From an uncultured Sutterella sp. (GTDB lineage Bacteria > Pseudomonadota > Gammaproteobacteria > Burkholderiales > Burkholderiaceae_F), in NCBI GenBank assembly GCA_900552195.1, contig URYO01000002.1, positions 1-28,278 of the forward strand: a stretch of DNA of 28,278 nt, in the 5' to 3' direction. The number at the start of each line of letters is the position of its first letter. The first letter of the stretch is position 1. Under the pieces are notes generated by a model. That model searched no databases, had not been told where the DNA came from, and was given only the letters and a program-made list of their open reading frames with translations. Below, piece after piece: positions 1 to 8,183 of this stretch. Position numbers and translations under genes: made by a program.

Positions 1-806
1 CCAGGAATACGGTAAACCGGTGCTTTTACACTGAATGTTTCGCGATGACGTCCTAAACGTCGAGCTGTCAGAGCGCCGCCCCAAAGACAGGCAGTGTCCA
101 GTGGGAAAACATTGGAAACGTCATTCACGGGACCTAGTGTGGACCAGTGCCCGAAAGCAACAGGCGTCTTAGCTGTTTTGCGGGCCGGAAACTTAAACCA
201 AGGAATGTATTCAACAGGCGTATCGGCAGGAGAAAGTTTCTGTTTGAAATCCATCGTACCGTCGGCATTGAGATAACGAGTACGCGTCAGCACGTTGACG
301 ACGGCGCGCAATCGGTCTTTGCCGCGAAGATCCGAACTCCACTGCTGCTTGCCGAAAAGCTCCCCGATCTGGCTTAGCCCTTTGTCAGAACGAATAAATT
401 TTTCGACCCTGGAAGCCTGCTTCAGTGTTTCTTCGACAGACCAAGACCAATGAGTTGCGGCATGGACGCATAAAAATCCATGATCAACCAAAGCTAAGGG
501 ACGATTTCTCAGCCACTGAATGATGTCATCGCAGTCTGGAGCGTTGAGAATTTCAGAAATCGTATCTTCCGGAGACATCGCTCTTTGGCCGGCATAAACG
601 GCCAAAAGGTGGAGTTCGTGATTGCCGAGCAGGCACTCGGCGCGATCTCCCATACGCATGACGGTGCGGATAGTCTCGAGAGATTTCGGACCGCGATTGA
701 TAATATCGCCGATAAAAATCAAACGGCTTTTGTTCGGAATCTGTTGGAGAAGCTTCTCCAGGGTATCAAAACACCCGTGGACATCGCCTATGGCATAAGT
801 TTTCAC
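1..806 (-). CDS. apaH: ApaH, symmetrical diadenosine tetraphosphatase (3' end cut by window edge)
   Basis: Hydrolyses Ap4A to two ADP in the cytoplasm, limiting dinucleoside polyphosphates that also act as RNA caps. Translating the minus strand from a GTG at 806 gives 268 uninterrupted codons to the window edge. The family is about 280 residues, so only a few are missing. The N-terminus carries the calcineurin-like metallophosphatase signature: GDVHGC (residues 7-12), GDIINRGP (33-40) and GNHELHLLAVYAG (61-73). A later VHAATHW supplies a further metal or substrate histidine. A GAAGAG Shine-Dalgarno-like stretch lies about six bases before the GTG; the only nearby ATG is out of frame and runs straight into a stop. 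It sits downstream of a tRNA that has its own terminator, so it probably has a separate promoter, which I could not identify. The assignment is firm; the exact C-terminus is outside the window. Confidence 0.93.
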   Translation of the reverse strand, partial: MKTYAIGDVHGCFDTLEKLLQQIPNKSRLIFIGDIINRGPKSLETIRTVMRMGDRAECLLGNHELHLLAVYAGQRAMSPEDTISEILNAPDCDDIIQWLRNRPLALVDHGFLCVHAATHWSWSVEETLKQASRVEKFIRSDKGLSQIGELFGKQQWSSDLRGKDRLRAVVNVLTRTRYLNADGTMDFKQKLSPADTPVEYIPWFKFPARKTAKTPVAFGHWSTLGPVNDVSNVFPLDTACLWGGALTARRLGRHRETFSVKAPVYRIP

Positions 807-860
807 ATCTAGCTCTTCAGAACAAAGACTTCATCGGGCACAATTTCTAGGCCCACAAAT

Positions 861-893
861 GAAAATGCCCGGAAGCTTTAAAAGCTGCCGGGC
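861..893 (-). terminator. Rho-independent terminator after the tRNA
   Basis: Inverted repeat GCCCGG (867-872) with CCGGGC (888-893), continued by AGCT/AGCT after one mismatch. The loop is five bases, and on the minus strand the hairpin is followed by ATTTTC. It begins eight bases after the tRNA CCA end and would separate the tRNA transcript from apaH. Confidence 0.8.
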
Positions 894-900
894 GGAATCT

Positions 901-977
901 TGGTGGCGAATCACGGACTCGAACCGCGGACACAAGGATTATGATTCCTCTGCTCTAACCGACTGAGCTAATTCGCC
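901..977 (-). tRNA. tRNA with CAT anticodon, probably elongator tRNA-Met
   Basis: A 77-base cloverleaf on the minus strand. The acceptor stem GGCGAAT pairs with ATTCGCC, followed by discriminator A and an encoded CCA (901-903). The D arm is AGCTCAGTCGGTTAGAGC. The anticodon stem GAGGA/TCCTT encloses the loop ATCATAA with anticodon CAT. The T arm contains GGTTCGAGTCC. A perfectly paired first base pair (G-C) and the ordinary D arm argue against the initiator tRNA. CAT is also read by tRNA-Ile2 after lysidine modification by TilS. I favour elongator Met on overall resemblance but cannot exclude Ile2. Confidence 0.93.
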
Positions 978-1007
978 ATCTGACGATCAAGTCATCAGGG
1001 AAGTTGA

Positions 1008-1036
1008 ATATTACACAGCTATTTCAATCTGTGCAA
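1008..1036 (-). promoter_or_regulatory. Sigma-70-type promoter of the tRNA
   Basis: On the minus strand, TTGCAC (1036-1031) and TAATAT (1013-1008) are separated by exactly 17 bases. TAATAT ends 30 bases before the tRNA 5' end, leaving a leader of about 23 bases. The match is partial (3/6 and 4/6) but spacing and position are right for a stable-RNA promoter. Confidence 0.55.
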
Positions 1037-1073
1037 GTTCATCTACCCATAAACAGGTGTAATAGTTTGTAAA

Positions 1074-1892
1074 TTAATACCACTGAGCGTAGAAATGATG
1101 CACCGGACCGTGTCCTTTTCCGATTTGAAGCTCATCGGCGTGGATGATGGCCTGTGTGATGTAGCGCTTGGCTTCTCTGGCTGCCATGGGAATATCCGTT
1201 GAAGACGGCAAAAGAGTTGCCAGCGCCGAAGACAGCGCACAGCCGGTGCCGTGCGTGTTCTTTGTCATTGTTCTTTCGGCGCGGTAACGGATCATGTGGC
1301 GTCCGTCATAAAGCAGGTCTTCCGAGTAATCCACTCCTTCCATGTGGCCGCCCTTGAGATAGACCCAGCCGTGACAGCCTTTGAGTTTCCAAAGGTCATT
1401 AGCCGCCGCTTCTATCTGCTCATCGTCGGTAATATCAACGGTCTCAAGCAATCGAGCTGCTTCAGGCAAATTAGGAGTTATGACGGTAGCCAACGGCAGA
1501 AGTTCATCGCGCAGAGTGGCCACAGCGTCGTCCGTAAGCAGTGCATCTCCGCTCTTGGCGACCATGACGGGGTCCAGAACAATGTAGCGAGGATTCCAAT
1601 AACGCAAACGCTCTGCAACACCTTTAATAAGGTTTGAGTCAAACAGCATTCCGATTTTGACGGAATCAATACGAACGTCCTCGAAAAGAACATCAATCTG
1701 CTTTTTGACAAAATCTGTCGGAATGGGAATCACGCCGAAAACGCCTTGCGTATTCTGTGCGGTTGCAGCGGTCACGACACCCGTTGCATATCCGCCCAAC
1801 GAACTAATCGTTTTGACGTCTGCCAGGAGACCGGCGCCGCCCGAAGGGGCAATGCCGGCAATGGAAAGTACATTAGGATGCTTGATCTGCAT
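1074..1892 (-). CDS. thiD: Hydroxymethylpyrimidine / phosphomethylpyrimidine kinase ThiD
   Basis: Phosphorylates HMP and then HMP-P to give HMP-PP, the pyrimidine half of thiamine. It has the ribokinase-like fold with the family motifs in order: SIAGIAPSGGAG near the N-terminus (binds HMP), the DPVMVAKSG segment, TPNLPEA, and near the C-terminus KNTHGTGCALSSA, which holds the anion hole and catalytic Cys. The length of 272 residues is typical. A GTG nine bases upstream (1901) keeps the frame open, but the ATG at 1892 is preceded by AAAGGTGAT, an excellent anti-16S match with normal spacing. The gene overlaps the end of waaA by 20 bases, so it is probably the last gene of the manB-waaC-waaA operon and translationally coupled. 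There is no TPP riboswitch in front of it, so thiamine control in the usual style is not evident. Confidence 0.95.
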   Translation of the reverse strand: MQIKHPNVLSIAGIAPSGGAGLLADVKTISSLGGYATGVVTAATAQNTQGVFGVIPIPTDFVKKQIDVLFEDVRIDSVKIGMLFDSNLIKGVAERLRYWNPRYIVLDPVMVAKSGDALLTDDAVATLRDELLPLATVITPNLPEAARLLETVDITDDEQIEAAANDLWKLKGCHGWVYLKGGHMEGVDYSEDLLYDGRHMIRYRAERTMTKNTHGTGCALSSALATLLPSSTDIPMAAREAKRYITQAIIHADELQIGKGHGPVHHFYAQWY

Positions 1893-3198
1893 TCGTATCA
1901 CCTTTCAACAACATATCGATAACTTGGATTGTCCGCTCGGTAGCTCCGCGCTGCTCCTGCGCAAACTTCGCGGCTTTCTCTCCGATTTCGGCTCGTTTTG
2001 CAGGATCGCTAAGCACTTCGTCGGCAATTCGCAAAGCTTCCGTGAAACCGGCAGCACGAAGCAGAGCCCCCTCGGACTCAGCCTTTTTCACAATAAAGTC
2101 AAAATTAAAGATGCTCGGACCCACAATCACGGGAAGCCCGATGGCGCAAGGCTCAATCACACTTTGACAGCCGTAATTCTCGAAACTGCCGCCCATGATG
2201 ACAAGCGAAGAAAGTGCATAGTAAAAGCCCATCTCGCCCATACTGTCACCTAAGACAATCTGAGGACCCTGCTTGGACAGCACAGTCTTCCAATCTCGGA
2301 TTTGCGAGCGCTTGATGTAAGTAAAACCGCTCTTTTCGATAAGTTTGGCAACTTCTTCGAATCGCTGCGGATGACGCGGAACAATCAGAATCAGACGGTC
2401 CTCTAGAACGCCAGCAGCCTGCGCTTTCTTCAGCGCTTCCAAGAATTTCTGTTCTTCGCCTTCTCGGGAACTGGCCAGGCAGATGATGTCTCGTTCGGCA
2501 TACTTCAAAATTTCCCGACCCGTCCTCAGCTGAATCGCGTTGGGCGTGAAATCAAATTTCAAGTTGCCTAGAACCTTCACATCGTGAGCACCGGCCGCCT
2601 TAAGACGCTCGGCGTCTTCTTCATATTGCGCCAGCGCCATCGTCAGACGTCCGAAAGCATCCTTGATCAGCGAACCGGCTTTTTGGCCTTGCTTAAAGGA
2701 TTTTTCAGAGAGGCGCCCGTTGACCAAGACGGTCGGGATCCCCAACTTCTTGGTGAAGTACGTGAGGTTCGGCCAGACTTCCGTCTCCATCAGCAGGCAG
2801 AGGTCCGGCTGAGTAGCTTTCAAAAACTTTTTGACTGCCCTCGGCGTGTCGTAAGGCAAATAACACTGAGCAATTCGGTTTCCGAATTTCTGAGCGAATT
2901 TAGCCCCGACCTCACGACCCGTCGGCGTCATATGCGTATAAAGAATTTCGGTGTTGGGCCAGCGTTTAAGGATCGACTCGACCAAAGAAAATGTGGCTCG
3001 GGTCTCTCCGACGGAAACCGCATGTATCCAAATCCGGGTTCTTCCTTTAGTTCGCGGCGGATAGTGAGCCGTCCCGAATCGCTCGGACCAATGCTCCAGG
3101 TACTGCGGCTGTTTTCGCGAACGCTTATATAAATAGAGCATGGCTGCCGGCACCGCGGCGTAAAGCAAACCACTGTAAATCGGACGGGGAAGAATCAT
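1873..3198 (-). CDS. waaA: 3-deoxy-D-manno-octulosonic acid (Kdo) transferase WaaA
   Basis: Transfers Kdo from CMP-Kdo to the lipid A precursor at the cytoplasmic face of the inner membrane. The 441 residues fit the GT30 family (E. coli about 425). An N-terminal hydrophobic anchor (about residues 8-24, SGLLYAAVPAAMLYLY) is followed by IWIHAVSVGETRA, whose Glu at about residue 65 is the family's catalytic base. The C-terminal half contains the nucleotide-sugar region with GGSFENYGCQSVIEP and GLPVIVGPS. The start ATG overlaps the waaC stop as ATGA (3195-3198), so the two are translationally coupled. Whether it adds one or two Kdo units cannot be told from the sequence. Confidence 0.97.
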   Translation of the reverse strand: MILPRPIYSGLLYAAVPAAMLYLYKRSRKQPQYLEHWSERFGTAHYPPRTKGRTRIWIHAVSVGETRATFSLVESILKRWPNTEILYTHMTPTGREVGAKFAQKFGNRIAQCYLPYDTPRAVKKFLKATQPDLCLLMETEVWPNLTYFTKKLGIPTVLVNGRLSEKSFKQGQKAGSLIKDAFGRLTMALAQYEEDAERLKAAGAHDVKVLGNLKFDFTPNAIQLRTGREILKYAERDIICLASSREGEEQKFLEALKKAQAAGVLEDRLILIVPRHPQRFEEVAKLIEKSGFTYIKRSQIRDWKTVLSKQGPQIVLGDSMGEMGFYYALSSLVIMGGSFENYGCQSVIEPCAIGLPVIVGPSIFNFDFIVKKAESEGALLRAAGFTEALRIADEVLSDPAKRAEIGEKAAKFAQEQRGATERTIQVIDMLLKGDTNADQAS

Positions 3199-4142
3199 TC
3201 AATTACCTTTTCATAAGCGCTAAGCACTTCCTGAACTTGAGGACAGCATCCTACTCCGCCGAGAGCTTTCTTTTTGCCCTCTCCGACCAACGGAACCAGT
3301 TCGATCGGGTAGTCTCGAAAAATCCCGACGGTCGGCCGCCCCATTGCTGCGGACAGATGCGTCATACCGGTGTCCAAACCGATCACGGCGTCAGCAGAGG
3401 AAATCTTTTCCATCAGCTGTCCGATCGGCATACGCTCGGGAACCTCGGCAGCTGCGCCGAGTCTTGCCTGAATGCGCAGAACTCGCTCTTTTTCTTCCGG
3501 AGAGCCCCAGGGGAGCACGACCTTCTTGCCTCGGCGAATGAGTTCGCCTCCGAGTTCAATCCATTTTTCTTCAGGCCAAAGTTTCGTCTCGCGGCTAGTA
3601 TTGCAGAAAAAGAAAACGCTGCCTGCAGATTCCGGAGAACCTTCAAACTGAAAGTTAAATTGAGGTTTTGTTGAACCGAGATCGTAGCCCAGACTTTTAG
3701 CCGCCAGTTCACGACAGCGGTCAACCGCGGATTTCTGCCGATCGACCGAAGACTTAACGGAATAAAGAATCGTAGCCAAAGGCTCCTTCCCCGAACGGCG
3801 ATCGTATCCGGCCACAGGCGCATTTGTCCATGAAGCCAAGACCGCGCTTTTAATCAGTCCTTGAAGATCAATGACTAAATCGTAGTGTTTGCCGCGAAGC
3901 TTCTCGCGAAGAGCCTTGATCTGATCTCGTGTCGACTTTTCAAAAATTCGTTTTTTCCATTTTCTTACCGAGCACTCGATGACCTCGGCAACGCCCGCGA
4001 CATGCCTGGGAATATCGGCAAACGAATCTTCGACCAGCCAGTCGATTTCGGCATCGGAAATAAAACGTTTGATATCCTCGACGACAGGGACGGCATGGAC
4101 GACGTCCCCCATCGAAGTCGTTTTAACGATCAATATTCGCAT
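3195..4142 (-). CDS. waaC: Lipopolysaccharide heptosyltransferase I, WaaC
   Basis: Adds the first L-glycero-D-manno-heptose onto Kdo2-lipid A, using the ADP-heptose made by the divergent hld operon. It is a GT9 family protein: MRILIVKTTSMGDVVHAVPV at the N-terminus closely resembles WaaC of E. coli, DLQGLIKSA lies near residue 98, and GLDTGMTHLSAAMGRPTVGIF near the C-terminus binds the nucleotide-sugar. The reading frame is open to a TTG at 4151, but the family N-terminus begins exactly at the ATG at 4142, giving 315 residues. It starts ten bases after the phosphomannomutase stop and ends in a 4-base overlap with waaA. Confidence 0.96.
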   Translation of the reverse strand: MRILIVKTTSMGDVVHAVPVVEDIKRFISDAEIDWLVEDSFADIPRHVAGVAEVIECSVRKWKKRIFEKSTRDQIKALREKLRGKHYDLVIDLQGLIKSAVLASWTNAPVAGYDRRSGKEPLATILYSVKSSVDRQKSAVDRCRELAAKSLGYDLGSTKPQFNFQFEGSPESAGSVFFFCNTSRETKLWPEEKWIELGGELIRRGKKVVLPWGSPEEKERVLRIQARLGAAAEVPERMPIGQLMEKISSADAVIGLDTGMTHLSAAMGRPTVGIFRDYPIELVPLVGEGKKKALGGVGCCPQVQEVLSAYEKVIE

Positions 4143-4152
4143 TCGCTGCAAA

Positions 4153-5538
4153 TTAGAACGGAAGTTTTGCTTCAGGTGCGACTTTCAAAATCTCTTCTTT
4201 GAAGCGATTCTGGATACGGGCCAAGGCTTCAGGCGTGTCTGCCTCAAAACGCAGAACAACTACGGGTGTGGTGTTGGATGGACGAGCCAGAGCAAAACCG
4301 TCCTTCCATTCAACACGAATACCGTCAATCGTAATAATGTCCTGAGCATCCTCAAACTTGGCATTTTCCTTCAAACGCTCGACCAGTTTGACGTTTTCAC
4401 CTTCTTCGGTCGGAATCTGCAGTTCAGGAGTCGAGACTGCATTCGGGAGTGCTTTGAGAGGAACATTCGCATCGGCGCTTCGGGTCAAAATTTCCAACAA
4501 GCGGGTGGACGCGTAGACACCGTCGTCAAAGCCGGGCCAGCGGTCATGGAAGAAAATGTGACCGCTCATTTCTCCGGCAAAGTCAGCATTGACTTCTTTC
4601 ATCTTCGCCTTAATCAGCGAGTGACCGGTACGCGACATCACGCAGACGCCGCCGCGGGATTCGACGTACGGACGAATGTTGCGAGTGCATTTGACGTCAT
4701 GAACAATAACTGCGCCGGGTTTATGAGCAAGAATGTCGCCGGCAAAGAGCATTGCCTGACGGTCCGGGAAAATGACTTCACCGTCCTTAGTCACAACACC
4801 CAAGCGGTCACCGTCGCCGTCATAGGCAATACCGATTTCGGCATCGCCTTCACGCAGAGCTTCCTTTATGTCTTCCAAATTTTCCAGTTTGGAGGGATCC
4901 GGATGATGATTCGGGAAGTGTCCGTCCACATTCGTAAACAAACCTTGTACTTCGACGCCGAGACGAGTCAGCAGGTCAACCGCCAAGGGGCCGGCAATAC
5001 CGTTGCCCGCATCGACAACTGCCTTAATCGGTCGGGAAAGTTTGACGTCGGAAAGAATCTTTTCCATATAAGCAGGTACGACATCAACCTGTTCATAAGG
5101 CCCTTCTTTTTCAGCGGTGTAGAGTTCGTTGTTAACGATCATCTCGTAAATGTGCTGAATGGCAGGGCCGTAGAGCGTCTCATCCGCAAGCATCATCTTC
5201 AAACCGTTGTAGTCAGGAGGATTGTGGCTTCCGGTGACGGCAACGCCGCTTCCTGTTTTAAGGTAGACCGTACTGAAATAGAGCACCGGGGTCGGAACCG
5301 CACCGATGTCATAAACGCCGACTCCGGCCTTACGGATGCCTTTCATTAAAGCAGCCTGCAGACGAGGACCGCTCAGACGACCGTCTCTGCCCACACAGAT
5401 GTGAGAAACATTTTTCTTTTGGGCCAGTGTGCCCAGTGCCATGCCGACTTTTTCGCAGACCTCTTCGGTCAGCGTCTTATCAACTATTCCGCGAATGTCA
5501 TAAGCCTTAAAAATTGAACGGGAAATCGTTTCAGCCAT
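4153..5538 (-). CDS. Phosphomannomutase / phosphoglucomutase (AlgC/ManB type)
   Basis: Interconverts hexose 6- and 1-phosphates, supplying Man-1-P or Glc-1-P for envelope glycans. It is an alpha-D-phosphohexomutase with all four signatures: VTGSHNPPDYNGLKM with the phospho-Ser (about residue 100), the DGDGDRLG metal loop, GEMSGHIFF (sugar specificity loop) and RPSNTTPVVVLRFEA (phosphate-binding loop). GEMSGH is the form seen in dual PMM/PGM enzymes such as AlgC. I start at the ATG at 5538 (461 residues), which has a weak GGAT stretch at suitable distance. An ATG three codons earlier (5547) has no visible ribosome binding site. First gene of the minus-strand LPS operon; Glc-1-P from it could feed GalU, encoded nearby. 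Confidence 0.93.
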   Translation of the reverse strand: MAETISRSIFKAYDIRGIVDKTLTEEVCEKVGMALGTLAQKKNVSHICVGRDGRLSGPRLQAALMKGIRKAGVGVYDIGAVPTPVLYFSTVYLKTGSGVAVTGSHNPPDYNGLKMMLADETLYGPAIQHIYEMIVNNELYTAEKEGPYEQVDVVPAYMEKILSDVKLSRPIKAVVDAGNGIAGPLAVDLLTRLGVEVQGLFTNVDGHFPNHHPDPSKLENLEDIKEALREGDAEIGIAYDGDGDRLGVVTKDGEVIFPDRQAMLFAGDILAHKPGAVIVHDVKCTRNIRPYVESRGGVCVMSRTGHSLIKAKMKEVNADFAGEMSGHIFFHDRWPGFDDGVYASTRLLEILTRSADANVPLKALPNAVSTPELQIPTEEGENVKLVERLKENAKFEDAQDIITIDGIRVEWKDGFALARPSNTTPVVVLRFEADTPEALARIQNRFKEEILKVAPEAKLPF

Positions 5539-5596
5539 CGTTTTCATCCAAAGAAAGAATAGTTACCGATTTTAACGGCTTTAGCGTCCGATGAAC

Positions 5597-5617
5597 TACC
5601 GCAAAATGATGGCGGTA
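5597..5617. repeat. Inverted repeat in the divergent manB/hldA promoter region
   Basis: TACCGC (5597-5602) and GCGGTA (5612-5617) form perfect 6-base arms around nine bases, centred in the roughly 110-bp gap between the two divergent LPS operons. A TAAAAT that could be the -10 of hldA overlaps its right arm and continues (5616-5621). The repeat could be an operator controlling one or both operons, or chance. I found no convincing -35 for either direction. Confidence 0.35.
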
Positions 5618-5649
5618 AAATTTGGAGAACATTCAATTGGGTCTTTAAA

Positions 5650-6594
5650 ATGAACATTCTCAAACCCTCCATGGAGGCCATTCGCAACGCCTCTGTTCTT
5701 GTTGTCGGGGATGCGATGCTGGATCGATACTGGTTCGGCGATGCTTCCCGCATTTCTCCGGAAGCGCCCGTTCCCGTCGTTAAGGTAACCCGTACAGAAG
5801 ACCGTCTCGGAGGCGCAGCCAACGTGGCTCGCAACTCAGCCAGCTTAGAAGCCCGTACTTCTCTGCTTGCGATCATCGGCGATGACGAAGCCGGCACCAA
5901 AATCATGGACCTCCTTGAGGCCTCCAAAGTTCGTCCGTGCCTTTACCGCGCTGAAAATTTCACTACAACACTCAAACTTCGTATTCTTGCGCGCAACCAG
6001 CAGATGCTGAGAACTGATTTTGAATCCTCCGTCGCAGGAACAGTCCTTGATCAGCACTCTCACCGCTTCACCTCTCTGCTGCCTGATCATGATGTCGTCA
6101 TTCTTTCCGATTACGGCAAGGGCGGTTTGGACCGCATCGAAAATATGATCCAAGAGGGCCGCACTTTCGGCCGTCCGATCCTGATCGATCCGAAGGGAGA
6201 CGACTACTCCCGATATAAAGACGCCACGGTGATCACGCCTAACCGCAACGAATTGGCCCAAGTTATCGGAAAATGGAACAGTGAAGCCGACCTTTTCAAC
6301 CGCGCACAAAACCTGCGAAAAGAATTAAATTTGGAGAAAATCCTTCTGACGCGAAGCGAAGAAGGCATGACCTTATTTGATGACGACGGTGCTTGGACCG
6401 TCCCCGCGCACGCCCGTGAGGTCTACGATGTGTCCGGCGCCGGTGATACGGTCATTTCCGTACTCGGTGTGATGCTCTCGGCCGGCTGCGACTGGCACAC
6501 TGCCGTTTACATCGCCAACCAGGCCGGCGGCATCGTCGTCGGCAAACTCGGTACCGCAACTGTTACCCCGGAAGAACTCTTTAATACGCTTTAA
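5650..6594 (+). CDS. hldA: D-glycero-beta-D-manno-heptose-7-phosphate kinase HldA (RfaE domain I)
   Basis: Phosphorylates heptose 7-phosphate at C1 to the 1,7-bisphosphate. PfkB/ribokinase fold, 314 residues, equivalent to only the N-terminal kinase half of bifunctional HldE. VVGDAMLDRYWFGDASRISP and PEAPVPVV near the N-terminus are characteristic of this family. LGGAANVARN binds the sugar. SGAGDT at about residues 262-267 carries the anion hole and catalytic Asp266. The adenylyltransferase half is a separate gene, hldC, three genes downstream. The ATG at 5650 gives an N-terminal length close to HldE. No good Shine-Dalgarno lies close to it (a GGAGA is about 22 bases away), so the start is less certain. 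First gene of the plus-strand heptose operon. Confidence 0.95.
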   Translation: MNILKPSMEAIRNASVLVVGDAMLDRYWFGDASRISPEAPVPVVKVTRTEDRLGGAANVARNSASLEARTSLLAIIGDDEAGTKIMDLLEASKVRPCLYRAENFTTTLKLRILARNQQMLRTDFESSVAGTVLDQHSHRFTSLLPDHDVVILSDYGKGGLDRIENMIQEGRTFGRPILIDPKGDDYSRYKDATVITPNRNELAQVIGKWNSEADLFNRAQNLRKELNLEKILLTRSEEGMTLFDDDGAWTVPAHAREVYDVSGAGDTVISVLGVMLSAGCDWHTAVYIANQAGGIVVGKLGTATVTPEELFNTL

Positions 6595-6609
6595 CTTGAG
6601 GAACTAGGA

Positions 6610-7605
6610 ATGAGCTTTATTGTTACCGGTGCTGCCGGCTTTATCGGCGCCAATATCGTCAAAGGTCTCAACAACAGAGGCTGCAATGATGTCATCGCTG
6701 TCGACAACCTCACTCAGGCAGACAAGTTTGTCAATTTGGCCGACCACCACATCATCGATTATTTCGATAAGGTCGACTTCATTGAAAAAGTTAAAGCCCG
6801 CAAGATCGCAAAGCCCGAAGCCATTTTCCACGAAGGCGCCTGCTCCGACACCATGGAGCACAACGGCCACTACATGATGGAAAACAACTACCGCTATACG
6901 CTCGAGCTTTTCCGCTGGTGCCAGGAAGAAAAGATCCCCTTCATCTATGCTTCATCAGCCGCAACTTATGGCGCTTCCAATGTCTTTAAAGAAGACATTC
7001 GCTACGAAAAACCTTTGAACGTTTACGGTTATTCCAAATATCTGTTCGATCAGGTTCTGCGTAAAGAAATGCAGAAGGGTCTTACGGCTCCTGTCGCCGG
7101 ACTTCGCTACTTCAATGTTTACGGTCCGCATGAACAGCACAAAGGCCGCATGGCTTCCGTGGCATACCACCAGTTCCACCAGTTCCGTAAGGACGGAAAG
7201 GTCAAACTTTTCGAGGGCTGCTTAGGTTATACAAACGGCGCCCAGATGCGTGACTTCGTTTACGTGGACGATGTCGTCGATGTGAACTTCTTCTGCTTAG
7301 ATAAGTCCGTTTCCGGTATCTACAATTGCGGCACCGGAAAGGCTCAGCAGTTTAATGACGTCGCGCTGACCGTTGTTAATACACTGCGTGAACAGGAAGG
7401 CAAAGCCGCCTTGTCGCTTACCGAGGCTGTCAATCAGGGCTTCATCGAATACATTCCGTTCCCCGAAGCATTGGTCGGCAAGTATCAAGCCTATACACAG
7501 GCGGACCTCACCGAGCTCAGAAAAGCCGGATGCGAAGTTAAGTTTAAGAGCGTCCAGGAAGGTACCCGCCTCTACATGCTCGAACTTCTTAAAAAATTCG
7601 CATGA
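6610..7605 (+). CDS. hldD: ADP-L-glycero-D-manno-heptose 6-epimerase HldD
   Basis: Converts ADP-D-glycero-D-manno-heptose to the L-glycero epimer used by WaaC. It is an extended short-chain dehydrogenase of 331 residues. The NADP-binding GAAGFIG (residues 7-13) opens the Rossmann fold. FHEGACSDT and the catalytic YxxxK in [11 protein letters not shown] (about residues 138-148) match HldD closely, and [12 protein letters not shown] follows. The start has a clear GAGG/AGGA ribosome binding site. It lies 15 bases after hldA and overlaps gmhB by four bases (ATGA), so the operon is tightly coupled. Confidence 0.97.
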   Translation: MSFIVTGAAGFIGANIVKGLNNRGCNDVIAVDNLTQADKFVNLADHHIIDYFDKVDFIEKVKARKIAKPEAIFHEGACSDTMEHNGHYMMENNYRYTLELFRWCQEEKIPFIYASSAATYGASNVFKEDIRYEKPLNVYGYSKYLFDQVLRKEMQKGLTAPVAGLRYFNVYGPHEQHKGRMASVAYHQFHQFRKDGKVKLFEGCLGYTNGAQMRDFVYVDDVVDVNFFCLDKSVSGIYNCGTGKAQQFNDVALTVVNTLREQEGKAALSLTEAVNQGFIEYIPFPEALVGKYQAYTQADLTELRKAGCEVKFKSVQEGTRLYMLELLKKFA

Positions 7606-8183
7606 GATTTTGCTTTACCTTCACACCTCGGTTCAGCAGCGCGGTAAAAGCCGCGTTTCTGGATCGAGACGGCGTCATCAATGTCGACTACGCCTATGTC
7701 CACAGGCGGGAAAATTTCCATTTCATTCCCGGCGCGCTTGAGGGCGCTGCCGAGCTTGTCCGAAAAGGCTATCAGCCGGTTATCGTGACAAACCAGAGCG
7801 GCATCGGACGCGGCAAATACAGTATTGAAGAGTTTCGCGAGCTGAGCTTTTGGCTTGCCGGTGTTTTCGAGCGGCACAACGCTCCGCTCTCGGCCCTGTA
7901 TTTTTGCCCTCACCATCCGACGCATGCTTTTGCTCCTTACCTGAAAGACTGCGATTGTCGAAAACCCAACCCCGGGATGCTGCTTCAAGCCGCGCAGGAT
8001 CTCAATATTAACCTGACGCAAAGCGTTCTCATCGGTGATAAACCTTCCGACATACAAGCCGCCAAAGCCGCCGGCCTCTCCGAGGCTGTTTTAGTTCAGT
8101 CTGACGGCACAAAACCTTTAACCGAGTGCACCGTTCCGCACTTACAAGCGAAAGACCTTCTCGCCGCCGCTAAATTACTATGA
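7602..8183 (+). CDS. gmhB: D-glycero-beta-D-manno-heptose-1,7-bisphosphate 7-phosphatase GmhB
   Basis: Removes the C7 phosphate before ADP activation. HAD superfamily, 193 residues. [16 protein letters not shown] holds nucleophile and acid Asp21/Asp23. [10 protein letters not shown] is motif II. The zinc site CPHH with [10 protein letters not shown] is diagnostic of Gmh[16 protein letters not shown] is the HAD motif III/IV region. The N-terminus is about ten residues longer than in E. coli, but no other start is available between the ATG and the active site. Both ends overlap neighbours as ATGA or its equivalent, with no separate ribosome binding site visible, so translation is probably coupled to hldD. 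Confidence 0.95.
   Translation: MRFCFTFTPRFSSAVKAAFLDRDGVINVDYAYVHRRENFHFIPGALEGAAELVRKGYQPVIVTNQSGIGRGKYSIEEFRELSFWLAGVFERHNAPLSALYFCPHHPTHAFAPYLKDCDCRKPNPGMLLQAAQDLNINLTQSVLIGDKPSDIQAAKAAGLSEAVLVQSDGTKPLTECTVPHLQAKDLLAAAKLL

Noticed and set aside
978..1073. TPP riboswitch or other thiamine control near thiD
   Set aside because: This gap lies downstream of thiD, and upstream thiD overlaps waaA. No TPP-aptamer-like CTGAGA or conserved 3' element is present.
1657..2253. A 198-codon plus-strand frame opposite thiD and waaA
   Set aside because: Shadow of two well-supported genes; no ribosome binding site and low-complexity, unconserved-looking composition.
3979..5349. A 456-codon open frame on the plus strand
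   Set aside because: It lies entirely antisense to the phosphomannomutase and waaC, whose motifs are unambiguous. Its translation has no recognisable domain; long antisense frames are common at this GC and codon usage.
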